DNA of 64,000 nucleotides from Burkholderia aenigmatica (GTDB lineage Bacteria; Pseudomonadota; Gammaproteobacteria; Burkholderiales; Burkholderiaceae), in NCBI RefSeq assembly GCF_902499175.1, contig NZ_CABVQC010000005.1, positions 62,001 to 126,000 of the forward strand, read 5' to 3'. The notes beneath the pieces are model-generated. The model did no database searches and was not told the origin of the DNA. It saw only the letters and a program-made list of their open reading frames with translations. The position numbers and the translations under genes were made by a program. Of the stretch, positions 19,374-30,727 are shown one piece after another; the stretch's first letter is position 1, and every line of letters begins with the position of its first letter.

Positions 19374-20885
19374 GTGTCAGCGGCACTGCGTTTTGACAAT
19401 ATCGGCAAGGTCTTTCCCGGCGTGCGCGCACTCGACGGCATCTCGTTCGACGTGCATGCGGGCGAGGTGCATGGCCTGATGGGCGAGAACGGCGCGGGCA
19501 AGTCGACGCTGCTGAAGATTCTCGGCGGCGAATACCAGCCCGATGCGGGCAGCGTGCTGGTCGACGGCCAGCCCGTGCAGTTCGCGAATGCGGCCGCGTC
19601 GATCGCGGCCGGCATCGCGGTGATCCACCAGGAGCTGCAGTACGTGCCCGACCTGACGGTCGCGGAAAACCTGCTGCTCGGCCGTCTGCCGAATGCGTTC
19701 GGCTGGGTGCGCAAGCGCGAGGCGAAGCGCTACGTGCGCGAGCGGCTCGCCGCGATGGGCGTCGACCTCGATCCCGACGCGAAACTCGGGCGGCTGTCGA
19801 TCGCGCAGCGGCAGATGGTCGAGATCTGCAAGGCGCTGATGCGCAATGCGCGCGTGATTGCGCTCGACGAGCCGACGAGTTCGCTGTCGCATCGCGAGAC
19901 CGAGGTGCTGTTCAAGCTCGTCGACGACCTGCGCGCGCAGGGCCGCGCGCTGATCTACATCTCGCACCGGATGGACGAGATCTACCGGCTGTGCGATGCG
20001 TGCACGATCTTCCGCGACGGGCGCAAGATCGCGTCGCACGAATCGCTGGCCGACGTGCCGCGCGAACGGCTCGTCGCCGAGATGGTCGGGCGCGAGATTT
20101 CGGATATCTATCATTACGCGCCGCGCACGCTCGGTGACGTGCGGTTCTCCGCCGAAGGTGTCGACGGCCATGCACTGCGCGAACCCGCCAGCTTCTCGGT
20201 GCGCGCAGGCGAGATCGTCGGCTTCTTCGGGCTCGTCGGAGCGGGCCGCAGCGAGCTGATGCGGCTCGTGTACGGCGCGGATCACCGGCGCGCGGGCGTG
20301 CTGACGCTCGACGGTGCGCGCATCGACGTGAAGCGCACCGGCGACGCGATTCGCCACGGCATCGTGTTGTGCCCCGAGGACCGCAAGGAAGAGGGGATCA
20401 TCGCGATCGCGTCGGTCGCGGAGAACATCAACATCAGCTGCCGCCGCCATTCGCTGCGTGCGGGGCTCTTCATCAACCGCAAGGCCGAAAGCGAAACGGC
20501 CGACCGCTTCATTCAACGGCTGAAGATCAAGACGCCGAACCGGCGGCAGAAGATCCGCTTCCTGTCGGGCGGCAACCAGCAGAAGGCGATCCTGTCGCGC
20601 TGGCTCGCGGAGCCCGACCTGAAGGTCGTGATTCTCGACGAACCGACACGCGGCATCGACGTCGGCGCGAAGCACGAGATCTACGACGTGATCTACCGGC
20701 TCGCGGAACGAGGCTGCGCGATCGTGATGGTGTCGTCGGAGTTGCCGGAAGTGCTCGGCGTGTCCGACCGCATCGTCGTGATGCGCGAAGGCCGGATCGC
20801 GGGCGAGCTGCCGCGCGACCAGGCGAACGAGCACGCGGTGCTGAGCCTGGCGCTGCCGCAGACGAGCGCCGTCGAGGCGGCCTGA
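19374..20885 (+). CDS. araG: L-arabinose/galactose ABC transporter, ATP-binding protein
   Basis: 503 aa, GTG start at 19374. Tandem ATPase halves typical of sugar importers: the first has Walker [10 protein letters not shown] (37-45) and Walker [13 protein letters not shown]; the second has a degenerate P-loop region ([10 protein letters not shown]) and the signature [10 protein letters not shown] with [12 protein letters not shown]. Such CUT2-class proteins work as a homodimer-like fused ATPase with AraH. Encoded 67 bp after araF and 70 bp before araH. Confidence 0.96.
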   Translation: MSAALRFDNIGKVFPGVRALDGISFDVHAGEVHGLMGENGAGKSTLLKILGGEYQPDAGSVLVDGQPVQFANAAASIAAGIAVIHQELQYVPDLTVAENLLLGRLPNAFGWVRKREAKRYVRERLAAMGVDLDPDAKLGRLSIAQRQMVEICKALMRNARVIALDEPTSSLSHRETEVLFKLVDDLRAQGRALIYISHRMDEIYRLCDACTIFRDGRKIASHESLADVPRERLVAEMVGREISDIYHYAPRTLGDVRFSAEGVDGHALREPASFSVRAGEIVGFFGLVGAGRSELMRLVYGADHRRAGVLTLDGARIDVKRTGDAIRHGIVLCPEDRKEEGIIAIASVAENINISCRRHSLRAGLFINRKAESETADRFIQRLKIKTPNRRQKIRFLSGGNQQKAILSRWLAEPDLKVVILDEPTRGIDVGAKHEIYDVIYRLAERGCAIVMVSSELPEVLGVSDRIVVMREGRIAGELPRDQANEHAVLSLALPQTSAVEAA

Positions 20886-20955
20886 CACGGAACACGACAA
20901 TCGAATCGGACACGCGCGGCGCGGGCCGTGCGATGCAGGAGCAGGAGACACCATC

Positions 20956-21972
20956 ATGCAAGTCAACGAAAACCTTGGCAGCGCCGCCGTGAAGCCGTCG
21001 GCCGACGCGCTGGTGCCGCAGCAGAGCGACCGCCGGAAGTGGTGGCAGCATCTGACCGAATACAGCCTGATCGCGATCTTCGCGGTGATGTTCATCACGA
21101 TGTCGCTGACCGTCGATCACTTCTTCTCGATCGACAACATGCTCGGCCTCGCGCTGTCGATCTCGCAGATCGGCATGGTCGCGTGCACGATGATGTTCTG
21201 TCTCGCATCGCGCGACTTCGACCTGTCGATCGGCTCGACCGTTGCGTTCTCGGGCGTGCTGTGCGCGATGGTGCTGAACGCGACCGACAACACGTTCGTC
21301 GCGATCATTGCGGCGGTCGCGGCCGGCGCCGCGATCGGCTTCGTGAATGGCGCGGTGATCGCGTACCTGCGCATCAATGCGCTGATCACGACGCTCGCGA
21401 CAATGGAGATCGTGCGCGGGCTCGGCTTCATCGTGTCGAAGGGGCAGGCGGTCGGCGTGTCGTCGGATACCTTCATCGCGCTCGGCGGGCTGTCGCTGTT
21501 CGGCGTGTCGCTGCCGATCTGGGTCACGCTGCTGTGCTTCATCGCGTTCGGCGTGCTGCTGAACCAGACGGTGTACGGCCGCAACACGCTCGCGATCGGC
21601 GGCAACCCGGAAGCATCGCGGCTCGCGGGGATCAACGTCGAACGCACGCGCGTGTACATCTTCCTGATCCAGGGCGCGGTGACGGCGCTCGCCGGCGTGA
21701 TCCTCGCGTCGCGCATCACGTCGGGCCAGCCGAATGCCGCGCAGGGCTTCGAGCTGAACGTGATTTCCGCGTGCGTGCTCGGCGGCGTGTCGCTGATGGG
21801 CGGCCGCGCGACGATCTCGGGCGTCGTGATCGGCGTGCTGATCATGGGCACCGTCGAGAACGTGATGAACCTGCTGAACATCGACGCGTTCTACCAGTAC
21901 CTCGTGCGCGGCGCGATCCTGCTCGCGGCCGTGCTGCTCGACCAGCTGAAGAACCGCGGCGTCCGCGACTGA
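20956..21972 (+). CDS. araH: L-arabinose/galactose ABC transporter, permease
   Basis: 338 aa. After a 30-residue cytoplasmic N-terminus come several hydrophobic segments (for example YSLIAIFAVMFITMSLTV, IGMVACTMMFCLAS, FVAIIAAVAAGAAIGFV, LLCFIAFGVLLNQTV). The conserved RDFDLSIGS and YGRNTLAIGGNPEASRLAGI motifs identify the CUT2 permease family (BPD_transp_2). Forms the membrane channel with AraG and receives sugar from AraF. Followed by the aldose dehydrogenase after 23 bp, keeping transport and first oxidation in one operon. Confidence 0.95.
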   Translation: MQVNENLGSAAVKPSADALVPQQSDRRKWWQHLTEYSLIAIFAVMFITMSLTVDHFFSIDNMLGLALSISQIGMVACTMMFCLASRDFDLSIGSTVAFSGVLCAMVLNATDNTFVAIIAAVAAGAAIGFVNGAVIAYLRINALITTLATMEIVRGLGFIVSKGQAVGVSSDTFIALGGLSLFGVSLPIWVTLLCFIAFGVLLNQTVYGRNTLAIGGNPEASRLAGINVERTRVYIFLIQGAVTALAGVILASRITSGQPNAAQGFELNVISACVLGGVSLMGGRATISGVVIGVLIMGTVENVMNLLNIDAFYQYLVRGAILLAAVLLDQLKNRGVRD

Positions 21973-21995
21973 CCGCTTTCACGGAGACGATTCGC

Positions 21996-22802
21996 ATGAC
22001 ACTCGACACTTCCGCGCAGAACCCGAACCACGCGCGCCATGCGCGCTATCCGAGCCTCGAGGATCGCGCGGTGCTGATCACGGGCGGCGCGACCGGCATC
22101 GGTGCGTCGTTCGTCGAACACTTCGCCGAGCAGGGCGCGCGCGTCGCGTTCGTCGATCTCGACGCGGCGGCCGGTGCCGCGTTGGCGGAACGCCTCGCGC
22201 ACGTGCCGAACGTGCGTCACGCGCCGCTGTTCATCCAGTGCGACCTGACCGACATCGACGCGCTGCGCCATGCGATCGACGCGATCCGCGCGCGCATCGG
22301 CGCGATCGCGGTGCTCGTGAACAACGCGGCGAACGACGCGCGCCATGCGATCGGCGACGTGACGCCCGAGTCGTTCGACGCGGGCATCGCGGTGAACCTG
22401 CGTCACCAGTTCTTCGCCGCGCAGGCGGTGATCGACGACATGAAGCAGCAGGGGGGCGGCGCGATCGTCAATCTCGGCTCGATCAGCTGGATGCTGAAGA
22501 ACGGCGGCTATCCCGTGTACACGATGGCGAAGGCCGCCGTGCAGGGGCTCACGCGCGGGCTCGCGCGCGACCTCGGCCCGTTCGGCATCCGCGTGAACTC
22601 GCTGGTGCCCGGCTGGGTGATGACCGACAAGCAGCGCCGGTTGTGGCTCGACGACGCAGGCCGCGCGGCGATCAAGGCCGGCCAGTGCCTCGATGCCGAG
22701 CTGTTGCCCGCCGATCTCGCGCGGATGGCGCTGTTCCTCGCGGCCGACGACAGCCGGATGATCACCGCGCAGGACGTGATCGTCGACGGCGGCTGGGCCT
22801 GA
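21996..22802 (+). CDS. Aldose 1-dehydrogenase of the SDR family (galactose/arabinose/xylose type)
   Basis: 268 aa from the ATG at 21996. TGGATGIG at 29-36, NNAANDARH at 109-117, catalytic S162 or S164, Y175 and K179. The sequence pattern (CDLTDIDALR, NNAxNDxRH, NLRHQFF, GSISWML, VPGWVMT) strongly resembles Caulobacter D-xylose dehydrogenase XylB as I recall it and SDR galactose dehydrogenases. It should oxidise the imported aldose to the aldonolactone with NAD+. With araFGH, dgoK and dgoA the best guess is D-galactose, with L-arabinose as an alternative. Confidence 0.93.
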   Translation: MTLDTSAQNPNHARHARYPSLEDRAVLITGGATGIGASFVEHFAEQGARVAFVDLDAAAGAALAERLAHVPNVRHAPLFIQCDLTDIDALRHAIDAIRARIGAIAVLVNNAANDARHAIGDVTPESFDAGIAVNLRHQFFAAQAVIDDMKQQGGGAIVNLGSISWMLKNGGYPVYTMAKAAVQGLTRGLARDLGPFGIRVNSLVPGWVMTDKQRRLWLDDAGRAAIKAGQCLDAELLPADLARMALFLAADDSRMITAQDVIVDGGWA

Positions 22803-22851
22803 CCGTTCGCACGACCCGCATCGATTCTTCGACGAAGGAAAGGAGTTCATC

Positions 22852-23913
22852 ATGACCGCCACGTCCTCGCGCGCATCGTCGTCCACCAGCCAGTCGCGCC
22901 GTGCGCGCCTCGCCGCCGCCGCGCAGCCGGTCAGCCCCGGCCCGCAGACGGCTGCCTTCGCGCAGGGCGTCGGCGCCGCGCATGCGGCGGCCGTCACGCT
23001 GTCGAACGCGTCGCTGCGGCTCGACGTGCTGCCGCATCTGGGCGGCGGCATCGCGCGCTTCGACTGGCGCGGCGACAACGGCGCGCTGATGCCGGTGTTT
23101 CGCCGCTGCGAGCAGCCGGAGGCGGCGACCGATCCGAACGAGCTCGCGTGCTATCCGCTGCTGCCGTACTCGAACCGGATCGGCGGCGCGCGGTTCGAAT
23201 GCGACGGACGCAGCGTCGCGGTGCCGCGCAACCGACGCGACGAGCCGCTGCCGATCCACGGCGACGGCTGGCTCGCGCCGTGGCAGGTGGACGATGCGAC
23301 CGGCACGTTGCTGCAGCTGTCGCTCGATCGCACCGCCGGCGCGCCCTATGCGTTCCGCGCGATCCAGTCGTTCGAGCTCGACGATGCGACGCTGTCGATC
23401 GCGCTGACGATCGAGAATGCGGGGCGCGCGCGGCTGCCGTTCGGGCTCGGCGTGCATCCGTTCCTGGTACGCGATGCCGTGACCGAGCTGGCCGCGGCGG
23501 CCGGCGGGCTGTGGCTGTCGGGCGCCGATTTCCTGCCGGTGCGGCACGTGAGCGTGCCGCCGGCCTGGCAGTTCGGCGTCGCGTATCCGCTGCCGGCCGC
23601 GCTCGTCAATCATGCGTTCACCGGCTGGGGCGGCCACGCGACGGTGAGCTGGCCGCGCCGCGGACTGTCGCTGACAGTGGCGGCCGACGCCGACGCGTAC
23701 GTGCTCTATACGCCGCCCGGCGAGGATTTCTTCTGCTTCGAGCCGGTCGATCATCCGATCAATGCGGTGAACCTGCCGGGCGGCGCGGCCGCGCACGGGA
23801 TGACGCTGCTCGCGCCGGGCGAGCGGCTCACGCGGCGTTTTTCGTTCACCGTCGAGCGTGCCGATGCGCGTAGCGACGCCGCTTCGCGCGAAGGGCGCCG
23901 GCGACGCGGGTAA
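22852..23913 (+). CDS. Aldose 1-epimerase family protein
   Basis: 353 aa. The first 40 residues (Ser/Ala/Arg-rich) are not part of the fold; the epimerase domain starts near VTLSNASLRLDVLPHLGG. Active-site type motifs are visible: SNRIGGARF, the His of PIHGDGW, the His of GLGVHPFLV and the Glu of GEDFFCFEPVDHP. It interconverts alpha and beta anomers so that the aldose dehydrogenase receives its preferred form. Last gene of the cluster, 49 bp after the dehydrogenase. A shorter start is possible given the odd N-terminus. Confidence 0.9.
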   Translation: MTATSSRASSSTSQSRRARLAAAAQPVSPGPQTAAFAQGVGAAHAAAVTLSNASLRLDVLPHLGGGIARFDWRGDNGALMPVFRRCEQPEAATDPNELACYPLLPYSNRIGGARFECDGRSVAVPRNRRDEPLPIHGDGWLAPWQVDDATGTLLQLSLDRTAGAPYAFRAIQSFELDDATLSIALTIENAGRARLPFGLGVHPFLVRDAVTELAAAAGGLWLSGADFLPVRHVSVPPAWQFGVAYPLPAALVNHAFTGWGGHATVSWPRRGLSLTVAADADAYVLYTPPGEDFFCFEPVDHPINAVNLPGGAAAHGMTLLAPGERLTRRFSFTVERADARSDAASREGRRRRG

Positions 23914-23916
23914 AAT
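23911..23916 (+). promoter_or_regulatory. Putative -10 box of pyrF
   Basis: TAAAAT overlaps the stop codon of the epimerase gene and lies 36 bp before the pyrF ATG. No convincing -35 box was found at 16-18 bp. Confidence 0.3.
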
Positions 23917-23952
23917 ACGCGGTCTACCAACGGTTTGCCGCGAGTATCCGCC

Positions 23953-24780
23953 ATGTCTTCCCCGCTTACTTTCATCGAATCGCTGCGCGCCGCGTGGCAG
24001 CGCACCCATTCGCTGCTGTGCGTCGGCCTCGATCCCGAGCCGTCGCGCTTTCCCGTGCAGTTCGACGGCCAGCCCGACGCGATCTTCGAATTCTGCCGGC
24101 AGATCGTCGACGCGACCGCGCAATACGCGAGCGCGTTCAAGCCGCAGATCGCCTACTTCGCCGCGCATCGCGCGGAAGACCAGCTCGAGCGCCTGATCGC
24201 GCACATTCACCTCCAGCACCCGGGCCTGCCCGTGATCCTCGACGCGAAGCGCGGCGACATCGGCAGCACGGCCGAGCAGTACGCGCGCGAAGCGTTCGAG
24301 CGCTATCGCGCGGACGCCGTCACGGTGAACCCGTACATGGGTTACGACTCGGTCGAGCCGTACTTCGAGCACGAAGGCAAGGGCGTGATCGTGCTGTGCC
24401 GCACGTCGAACCCGGGCGGTTCTGACCTGCAGTTCCTCGACACGAACGGCCGGCCGCTGTACCAGGTCGTCGCCGATCTCGCGGCGAACAAGTGGAACGC
24501 GAAGAACGGCCAGCTCGGCCTCGTGGTCGGCGCGACGTTCCCGAAGGAAATCGAGATCGTGCGCGGGATCGTCGGCGACATGCCGCTCCTGATTCCCGGC
24601 ATCGGCGCGCAGGGCGGCGACGTGCAGGCGACCGTCAACGCGGGCCGCACGGCCGACGGCACCGGCATGATGATCAACTCGTCGCGCGCGATCCTGTACG
24701 CGAGCAACGGCGAGGATTTCGCCGAAGCGGCGGCGCTCGCCGCGCAGAAGACCCGCGACACGATCAACGCGCATCGTTGA
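23953..24780 (+). CDS. pyrF: Orotidine 5'-phosphate decarboxylase (type 2)
   Basis: 275 aa from the ATG at 23953; an upstream in-frame TTG at 23935 is less likely. It makes UMP from OMP, the last step of de novo pyrimidine synthesis. The catalytic segment [17 protein letters not shown] holds D97 and K99, and [13 protein letters not shown] and [11 protein letters not shown] mark the substrate and phosphate sites. The length and these motifs place it in the longer subfamily 2 found in betaproteobacteria and actinobacteria. Unrelated to the sugar operon before it. Confidence 0.97.
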   Translation: MSSPLTFIESLRAAWQRTHSLLCVGLDPEPSRFPVQFDGQPDAIFEFCRQIVDATAQYASAFKPQIAYFAAHRAEDQLERLIAHIHLQHPGLPVILDAKRGDIGSTAEQYAREAFERYRADAVTVNPYMGYDSVEPYFEHEGKGVIVLCRTSNPGGSDLQFLDTNGRPLYQVVADLAANKWNAKNGQLGLVVGATFPKEIEIVRGIVGDMPLLIPGIGAQGGDVQATVNAGRTADGTGMMINSSRAILYASNGEDFAEAAALAAQKTRDTINAHR

Positions 24781-24786
24781 TGTCGC

Positions 24787-24812
24787 ACCGGCCGCCTTCC
24801 CGGGCGGCCGGT
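24787..24812 (+). terminator. GC-rich hairpin after pyrF
   Basis: ACCGGCCGCC (24787-24796) and GGCGGCCGGT (24803-24812) form a perfect 10-bp stem, starting 6 bp after the pyrF stop. It is followed by further self-complementary GC-rich sequence but no T-run. Probably the 3' end of the pyrF message. Confidence 0.5.
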
Positions 24813-24996
24813 TCCGGCCGGCCCGCGCGCGCGGGCCCGGGCCGTTTCCCTCGCTGTTCCCGCCTTTCCGCCCGCCCCGCACTGGCGCACGCGGACAACT
24901 TCCCGTCGCTTCCGTACCGCATGCCCGCAATTTAGTCGCGCGATGCTCCCGCTTGTCATCGATCCGTAACCAAAATGTCAAGAAAGGAGCGACGCC

Positions 24997-26055
24997 ATGC
25001 CCAAGCTGTCCCGACGTCTTCTGAGCGCGCTTGCCGCATCGCTGTGCATGAGCTTCGCCCATGCGGCGGATCTCTCGCACTGGCCGGCCGACAGCGCGAA
25101 GGCGCTGAACGAGATGATCGCCGCGCATGCGCACCGCGGCGACTACGCGGTGTTCGACGCCGACAACACGACCTACCGCTACGACCTCGAGGAGTCGCTG
25201 CTGCCGTACCTCGAGCACCGCGGCGTGCTGACGCGCGACACGCTCGACCCGTCGCTGAAGCTGATCCCGTTCAAGGATTCCGCCGACTACCAGGAATCGC
25301 TGACGAGCTATTACTACCGGCTGTGCGAGATCGACGACCTGGTCTGCTACCCGTGGATCGCGCAGGCGTTCGCCGGGCAGTCGCTGGCCGACCTGAAGCG
25401 CCACGTCGACGCGATGCTCGCCGACGGCAAGCCGATCCCGATCCGCTACTGGCAGGGCGACAAGGTAGTCGACGGCACGGTGAACCCGCCGCGCTTCTTC
25501 CGCGGGATGCAGGAGCTGTACAACGCGCTGCGCGAGAACGGCATCGAGGTCTACGTGATGACGGCCGCGCACGAGGAGCTCGCGCGGCTCGTGCTGTCCG
25601 ACCCGAAGTACGGCTACAACGTGAAGCCGCAGAACGTGATCGGCGTGACGACGCTGCTGCGCAACCCGGCGACCGGCGCGCTGACCACATCGCGGCTGCA
25701 GATCAAGGCCGGCAAGTACGACGAGGCCGCGAACCGCAGCCTGGTGATCACGCCGTTCCTGATGAACCCGATGACCTGGTACGAAGGCAAGCTCGGCTCG
25801 ATCGTCGGCTGGATCGACCAGTGGAAGAAGCCGGTGCTCGTCGCGGGCGACACGCCGACGTCCGACGGCTACATGCTGCTGAACGCGACCGACATCGCGC
25901 GCGGCGGCGTGCGCGTGTGGGTGAACAAGAAGGACAAGCAGATGGCGCAGATCCGCGCGTGGTCGGATGAATCGGCCGCGCAGCAGAAGTCGCTCGGCCT
26001 GCCGGTGACGGCGGACAAGAACTGGATCGTCGTGAAGCCCGACGCGATCCAGTAA
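24997..26055 (+). CDS. Exported HAD phosphatase, phosphorylcholine phosphatase-like
   Basis: 352 aa with a Sec signal (first 23 residues, ending SFAHA). HAD-superfamily motifs: FDADNTTY with nucleophile D54 and acid D56, motif II in VMTAAHE, and motif IV GDTPTSDGYMLL. As I recall it, Pseudomonas PchP has DMDNT, SAA and GDTPDSD at the same points, so a periplasmic phosphatase releasing choline from phosphorylcholine is likely. No choline catabolic genes lie nearby. AAAGGAG is an excellent ribosome site 9 bp before the ATG. Confidence 0.88.
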   Translation: MPKLSRRLLSALAASLCMSFAHAADLSHWPADSAKALNEMIAAHAHRGDYAVFDADNTTYRYDLEESLLPYLEHRGVLTRDTLDPSLKLIPFKDSADYQESLTSYYYRLCEIDDLVCYPWIAQAFAGQSLADLKRHVDAMLADGKPIPIRYWQGDKVVDGTVNPPRFFRGMQELYNALRENGIEVYVMTAAHEELARLVLSDPKYGYNVKPQNVIGVTTLLRNPATGALTTSRLQIKAGKYDEAANRSLVITPFLMNPMTWYEGKLGSIVGWIDQWKKPVLVAGDTPTSDGYMLLNATDIARGGVRVWVNKKDKQMAQIRAWSDESAAQQKSLGLPVTADKNWIVVKPDAIQ

Positions 26056-26066
26056 GCAGCAAGCGA

Positions 26067-26093
26067 CGACGAGGGCGCCGCGGGCGCCCGTCG
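26067..26093. terminator. Hairpin between convergent phosphatase and pncC
   Basis: GGGCGCC (26073-26079) pairs with GGCGCCC (26083-26089), extended by CGAC/GTCG across a 2-nt bulge. It sits between the two convergent stop codons and could end both transcripts; no T-tract on either side. Confidence 0.35.
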
Positions 26094-26098
26094 ATCGA

Positions 26099-26599
26099 TC
26101 AGCCCTCGCGCTCGTCGAGCAGCTTCAGCAGCCCGCGCAGCGCATGCGCGGCCGCCTGCGTGCGGATCTGTTCGCGGTCGCCCTTGAACACGAGCGTCTC
26201 GACGTCGGTATGCAGCCGGTTGCTCCAGCCGAACGACACGGTGCCGACCGGCTTCTTCTCGCTGCCGCCGGCCGGGCCCGCGATGCCGGTGACGGACAGC
26301 GCGACCTGCGCGCGGCTGTTGCGCAGCGCGCCTTCGGCCATCGCGCGCGCGACGGGCTCGCTGACGGCGCCGTGCTTGTCGATCAGGTCGGGCGGCACGC
26401 CGATCATCTCGATCTTGGCCTGGTTCGAGTACGTGACGAAGCCGCGCTCGAACCACTGGCTGCTGCCGGAGATGTCGGTGATCGCCGCGGCGATCATGCC
26501 GCCGGTGCAGGATTCGGCGGTGGCGAGCGTCAGGTGCTCGTCACGCAGCTTGTTGCCTGCGCGGATCGCAAGCTGGTGGACGACGGAATCGGTTGGCAT
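26099..26599 (-). CDS. pncC: Nicotinamide-nucleotide amidohydrolase PncC (CinA C-terminal type)
   Basis: 166 aa, a stand-alone CinA C-terminal domain. It deamidates nicotinamide mononucleotide to nicotinic acid mononucleotide in NAD recycling. The catalytic serine is in TAESCTGG (S30), followed by SGSSQWFERGFVTYSNQAK and VTGIAGPAGGS. It is downstream of pgpA on the minus strand (31-bp gap), an arrangement thiL-pgpA-pncC seen often in betaproteobacteria. Confidence 0.95.
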   Translation of the reverse strand: MPTDSVVHQLAIRAGNKLRDEHLTLATAESCTGGMIAAAITDISGSSQWFERGFVTYSNQAKIEMIGVPPDLIDKHGAVSEPVARAMAEGALRNSRAQVALSVTGIAGPAGGSEKKPVGTVSFGWSNRLHTDVETLVFKGDREQIRTQAAAHALRGLLKLLDEREG

Positions 26600-26630
26600 G
26601 CGCGTCGGGAAACGGGAGTCGGGAAATCGG

Positions 26631-27164
26631 TCAGCCGACGACGGAGCGCCACAGGGCGATCACGAGCAGCGTCATGAACGCGGCAACCAGGTCGTCGACC
26701 ATGATGCCGATCCCGCCTTTCAGGCGGCGGTCGAAATAGCGGATCGGCGGCGGCTTGAGCATGTCGAAGAAGCGGAACGCGACGAACGCCCACAGCTGGC
26801 CGACGAAGGTCGCGGGCGTGACGAACAGCATCACGAGCCAGATCGCGACGATCTCGTCCCAGACGACGGCGCCCGGATCGGACGACCCCATCTTCTTCGC
26901 GGTGAAACCGGTGAGCCACGTGCCGGCCACGAAGCCGACCGCGATCAGCGCCCACCATTCGGGCACCGTCAGGTAGCGGTTGAGCACGACGAACGTGAGC
27001 CAGCCGAACAGCGAGCCGAACGTGCCGGGCATGAGCGGCGCAAGCCCGCTGCCGAAGCCGAGCGACACGATATGCGCCGGATGCGACAGCATGAAGCGCG
27101 CGGTCGGGCGCGGCGCGGCGCCGGGCTCGGTCGCCTGCGGTGCGGGCGTCGGGTCAGTCTGCAT
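26631..27164 (-). CDS. pgpA: Phosphatidylglycerophosphatase A
   Basis: 177 aa from the ATG at 27164. An integral membrane enzyme that dephosphorylates phosphatidylglycerol phosphate in phospholipid synthesis. Visible family features: GFGSGLAPLMPGTFGSL, WDEIVAIW, and KPPPIRYFDRRLKGGIGIMVDDLVA, plus about four hydrophobic segments. The first 25 residues are a Pro/Ala/Thr-rich extension. The start overlaps the end of thiL by 11 bp, so the genes are coupled. Confidence 0.95.
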   Translation of the reverse strand: MQTDPTPAPQATEPGAAPRPTARFMLSHPAHIVSLGFGSGLAPLMPGTFGSLFGWLTFVVLNRYLTVPEWWALIAVGFVAGTWLTGFTAKKMGSSDPGAVVWDEIVAIWLVMLFVTPATFVGQLWAFVAFRFFDMLKPPPIRYFDRRLKGGIGIMVDDLVAAFMTLLVIALWRSVVG

Positions 27165-28152
27165 GGAAGTGGTCGAAACCGTGCAACGTGAGAGCCAGGG
27201 GCGCGCCGGCGGCGTCGCGCCACGCGATCGCGGGCCGCTCCGACGGCGCGGACAAGCCGCGTATTGTACCGATTCGCGTGACCGCCACGCCGGCCTTCGC
27301 GCCGGCCGCCTCGACCGCTGCGCGGGCCGCGGCGGGCGCGGTAAAGCACAGCTCGTAGTCGTCGCCGCCGGCGAGCGTGCAGCGTCGCTGTACGTCGGGC
27401 GGCAGCGTCGCGAGCGCGGCCGAGCGCGGCACCGCGTCGGCGTCGATCTCGGCAAGCACGTTCGAGCGCGTCAGGATGTGCTGCAGGTCGCCGGCGAGGC
27501 CGTCCGAGATGTCGAGCGCCGCGTGCGCGACGCCCGCGAGCGCGAGGCCGAGCGCGATGCGCGGTTCCGGGCGCTCGAGCGCCTGCCGGAATGTGGCCGC
27601 TTCGTTCGCGCCGGCCGTCCATTCGCCGCGGGCGACGCCGAGCCCCGCGCGCGCATCGCCGAGCGCGCCGGACACCCAGACGTCGTCGCCGTCGCGCGCG
27701 GCGTCGCGACGCAGCGCCGCGTCGGGCGCGACTTCGCCGAATACGGTCACGCACAGGTTCAGCGGGCCGCTCGTCGTGTCGCCGCCGATCAGCTCGCAGC
27801 CGTACCGTTCGGCGAGCGCGAACAGCCCGTTGCTGAACGCTTCCAGCCACGCCGCGTCGGCACGCGGCAGCGCGCACGCGAGCGTGAAGGCACGCGGTTC
27901 GGCGCCCATGGCGGCGAGGTCGGACAGGTTGACCGCGAGCGTCTTGTGGCCGAGCGCGTCGGGCGCGACGTCGGGGAAGAAGTGGCGGCCCTCCACCAGC
28001 ATGTCCGTCGAAATGGCCAGCAATTTCCCGGATCGGGGCGTGATCAATGCGCAATCGTCGCCGATGCCGAGCGTCGACGCACGTGCGCCCTGCGCGGCGC
28101 GGCGCGTGAAGAAGCGTTCGATCAGCGAAAACTCGGAGAGGGCGGCTGGCAC
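27154..28152 (-). CDS. thiL: Thiamine-monophosphate kinase
   Basis: 332 aa if it starts at the GTG at 28152. ThiL converts thiamine phosphate to thiamine pyrophosphate. PurM-like fold motifs: EFSLIERFF, LGIGDDCALI, VEGRHFF, NLSDLAAMGAEPR, ELIGGDTTSG and DISDGLAGDLQHIL, all complete. The start is uncertain: there is no in-frame ATG near EFSLIERFF, and the frame stays open far upstream. GTG at 28152 (VPAALSEFSLIE) has no clear ribosome site. It is divergent from maeB. Confidence 0.9.
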   Translation of the reverse strand: MPAALSEFSLIERFFTRRAAQGARASTLGIGDDCALITPRSGKLLAISTDMLVEGRHFFPDVAPDALGHKTLAVNLSDLAAMGAEPRAFTLACALPRADAAWLEAFSNGLFALAERYGCELIGGDTTSGPLNLCVTVFGEVAPDAALRRDAARDGDDVWVSGALGDARAGLGVARGEWTAGANEAATFRQALERPEPRIALGLALAGVAHAALDISDGLAGDLQHILTRSNVLAEIDADAVPRSAALATLPPDVQRRCTLAGGDDYELCFTAPAAARAAVEAAGAKAGVAVTRIGTIRGLSAPSERPAIAWRDAAGAPLALTLHGFDHFHAD

Positions 28153-28283
28153 GGCGGGCGGATCCGAAACGATTGAAGGAACGGCATTGTACGAGGCGAA
28201 CGGCGGCGTTCCTGCACCGTTCAGACCATTTTTGTCGCGGCTGTTGCACCTGAATCGCCGGTTTGGCGGCCGATGATTGGCGC

Positions 28284-28289
28284 TACAAT
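28284..28289 (+). promoter_or_regulatory. Putative -10 box of maeB
   Basis: TACAAT lies 41 bp before the maeB ATG in the 177-bp region between divergent thiL and maeB. No good -35 hexamer at the right distance was found. Confidence 0.3.
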
Positions 28290-28329
28290 GCCGTCGAAGA
28301 GTCATTCTAATCCGCCCGCCAAGAGACAC

Positions 28330-30630
<2,301 letters not shown>

Positions 30631-30640
30631 GCCAAAACGA

Positions 30641-30673
30641 GCGCGCCAGGCCGGTCGAACCGGCGTGGCGCGT
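30641..30673 (+). terminator. Stem-loop at the end of maeB
   Basis: GCGCGCCAGGCCGGT (30641-30655) pairs with ACCGGCGTGGCGCGT (30659-30673) over 15 positions with one G-G mismatch and one G-U pair, 3-nt loop. It starts 10 bp past the stop. The following sequence has no clear T-run, so termination on the plus strand is plausible but not textbook. Confidence 0.6.
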
Positions 30674-30689
30674 CGGGCGAAATTGTAAA

Positions 30690-30727
30690 CAAAAGCAAAA
30701 AAGAGGCGTGCCCGCAATGGGCACGCC
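30690..30727 (-). terminator. Intrinsic terminator on the minus strand
   Basis: GGCGTGCCC (30705-30713) and GGGCACGCC (30719-30727) form a perfect 9-bp stem with a 5-nt loop. Read on the minus strand the stem is followed by TCTTTTTTGCTTTTG, a strong U-tract; on the plus strand it is not. The terminator is therefore oriented for a minus-strand transcript coming from 30728 or above, where no protein gene exists. Confidence 0.8.
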
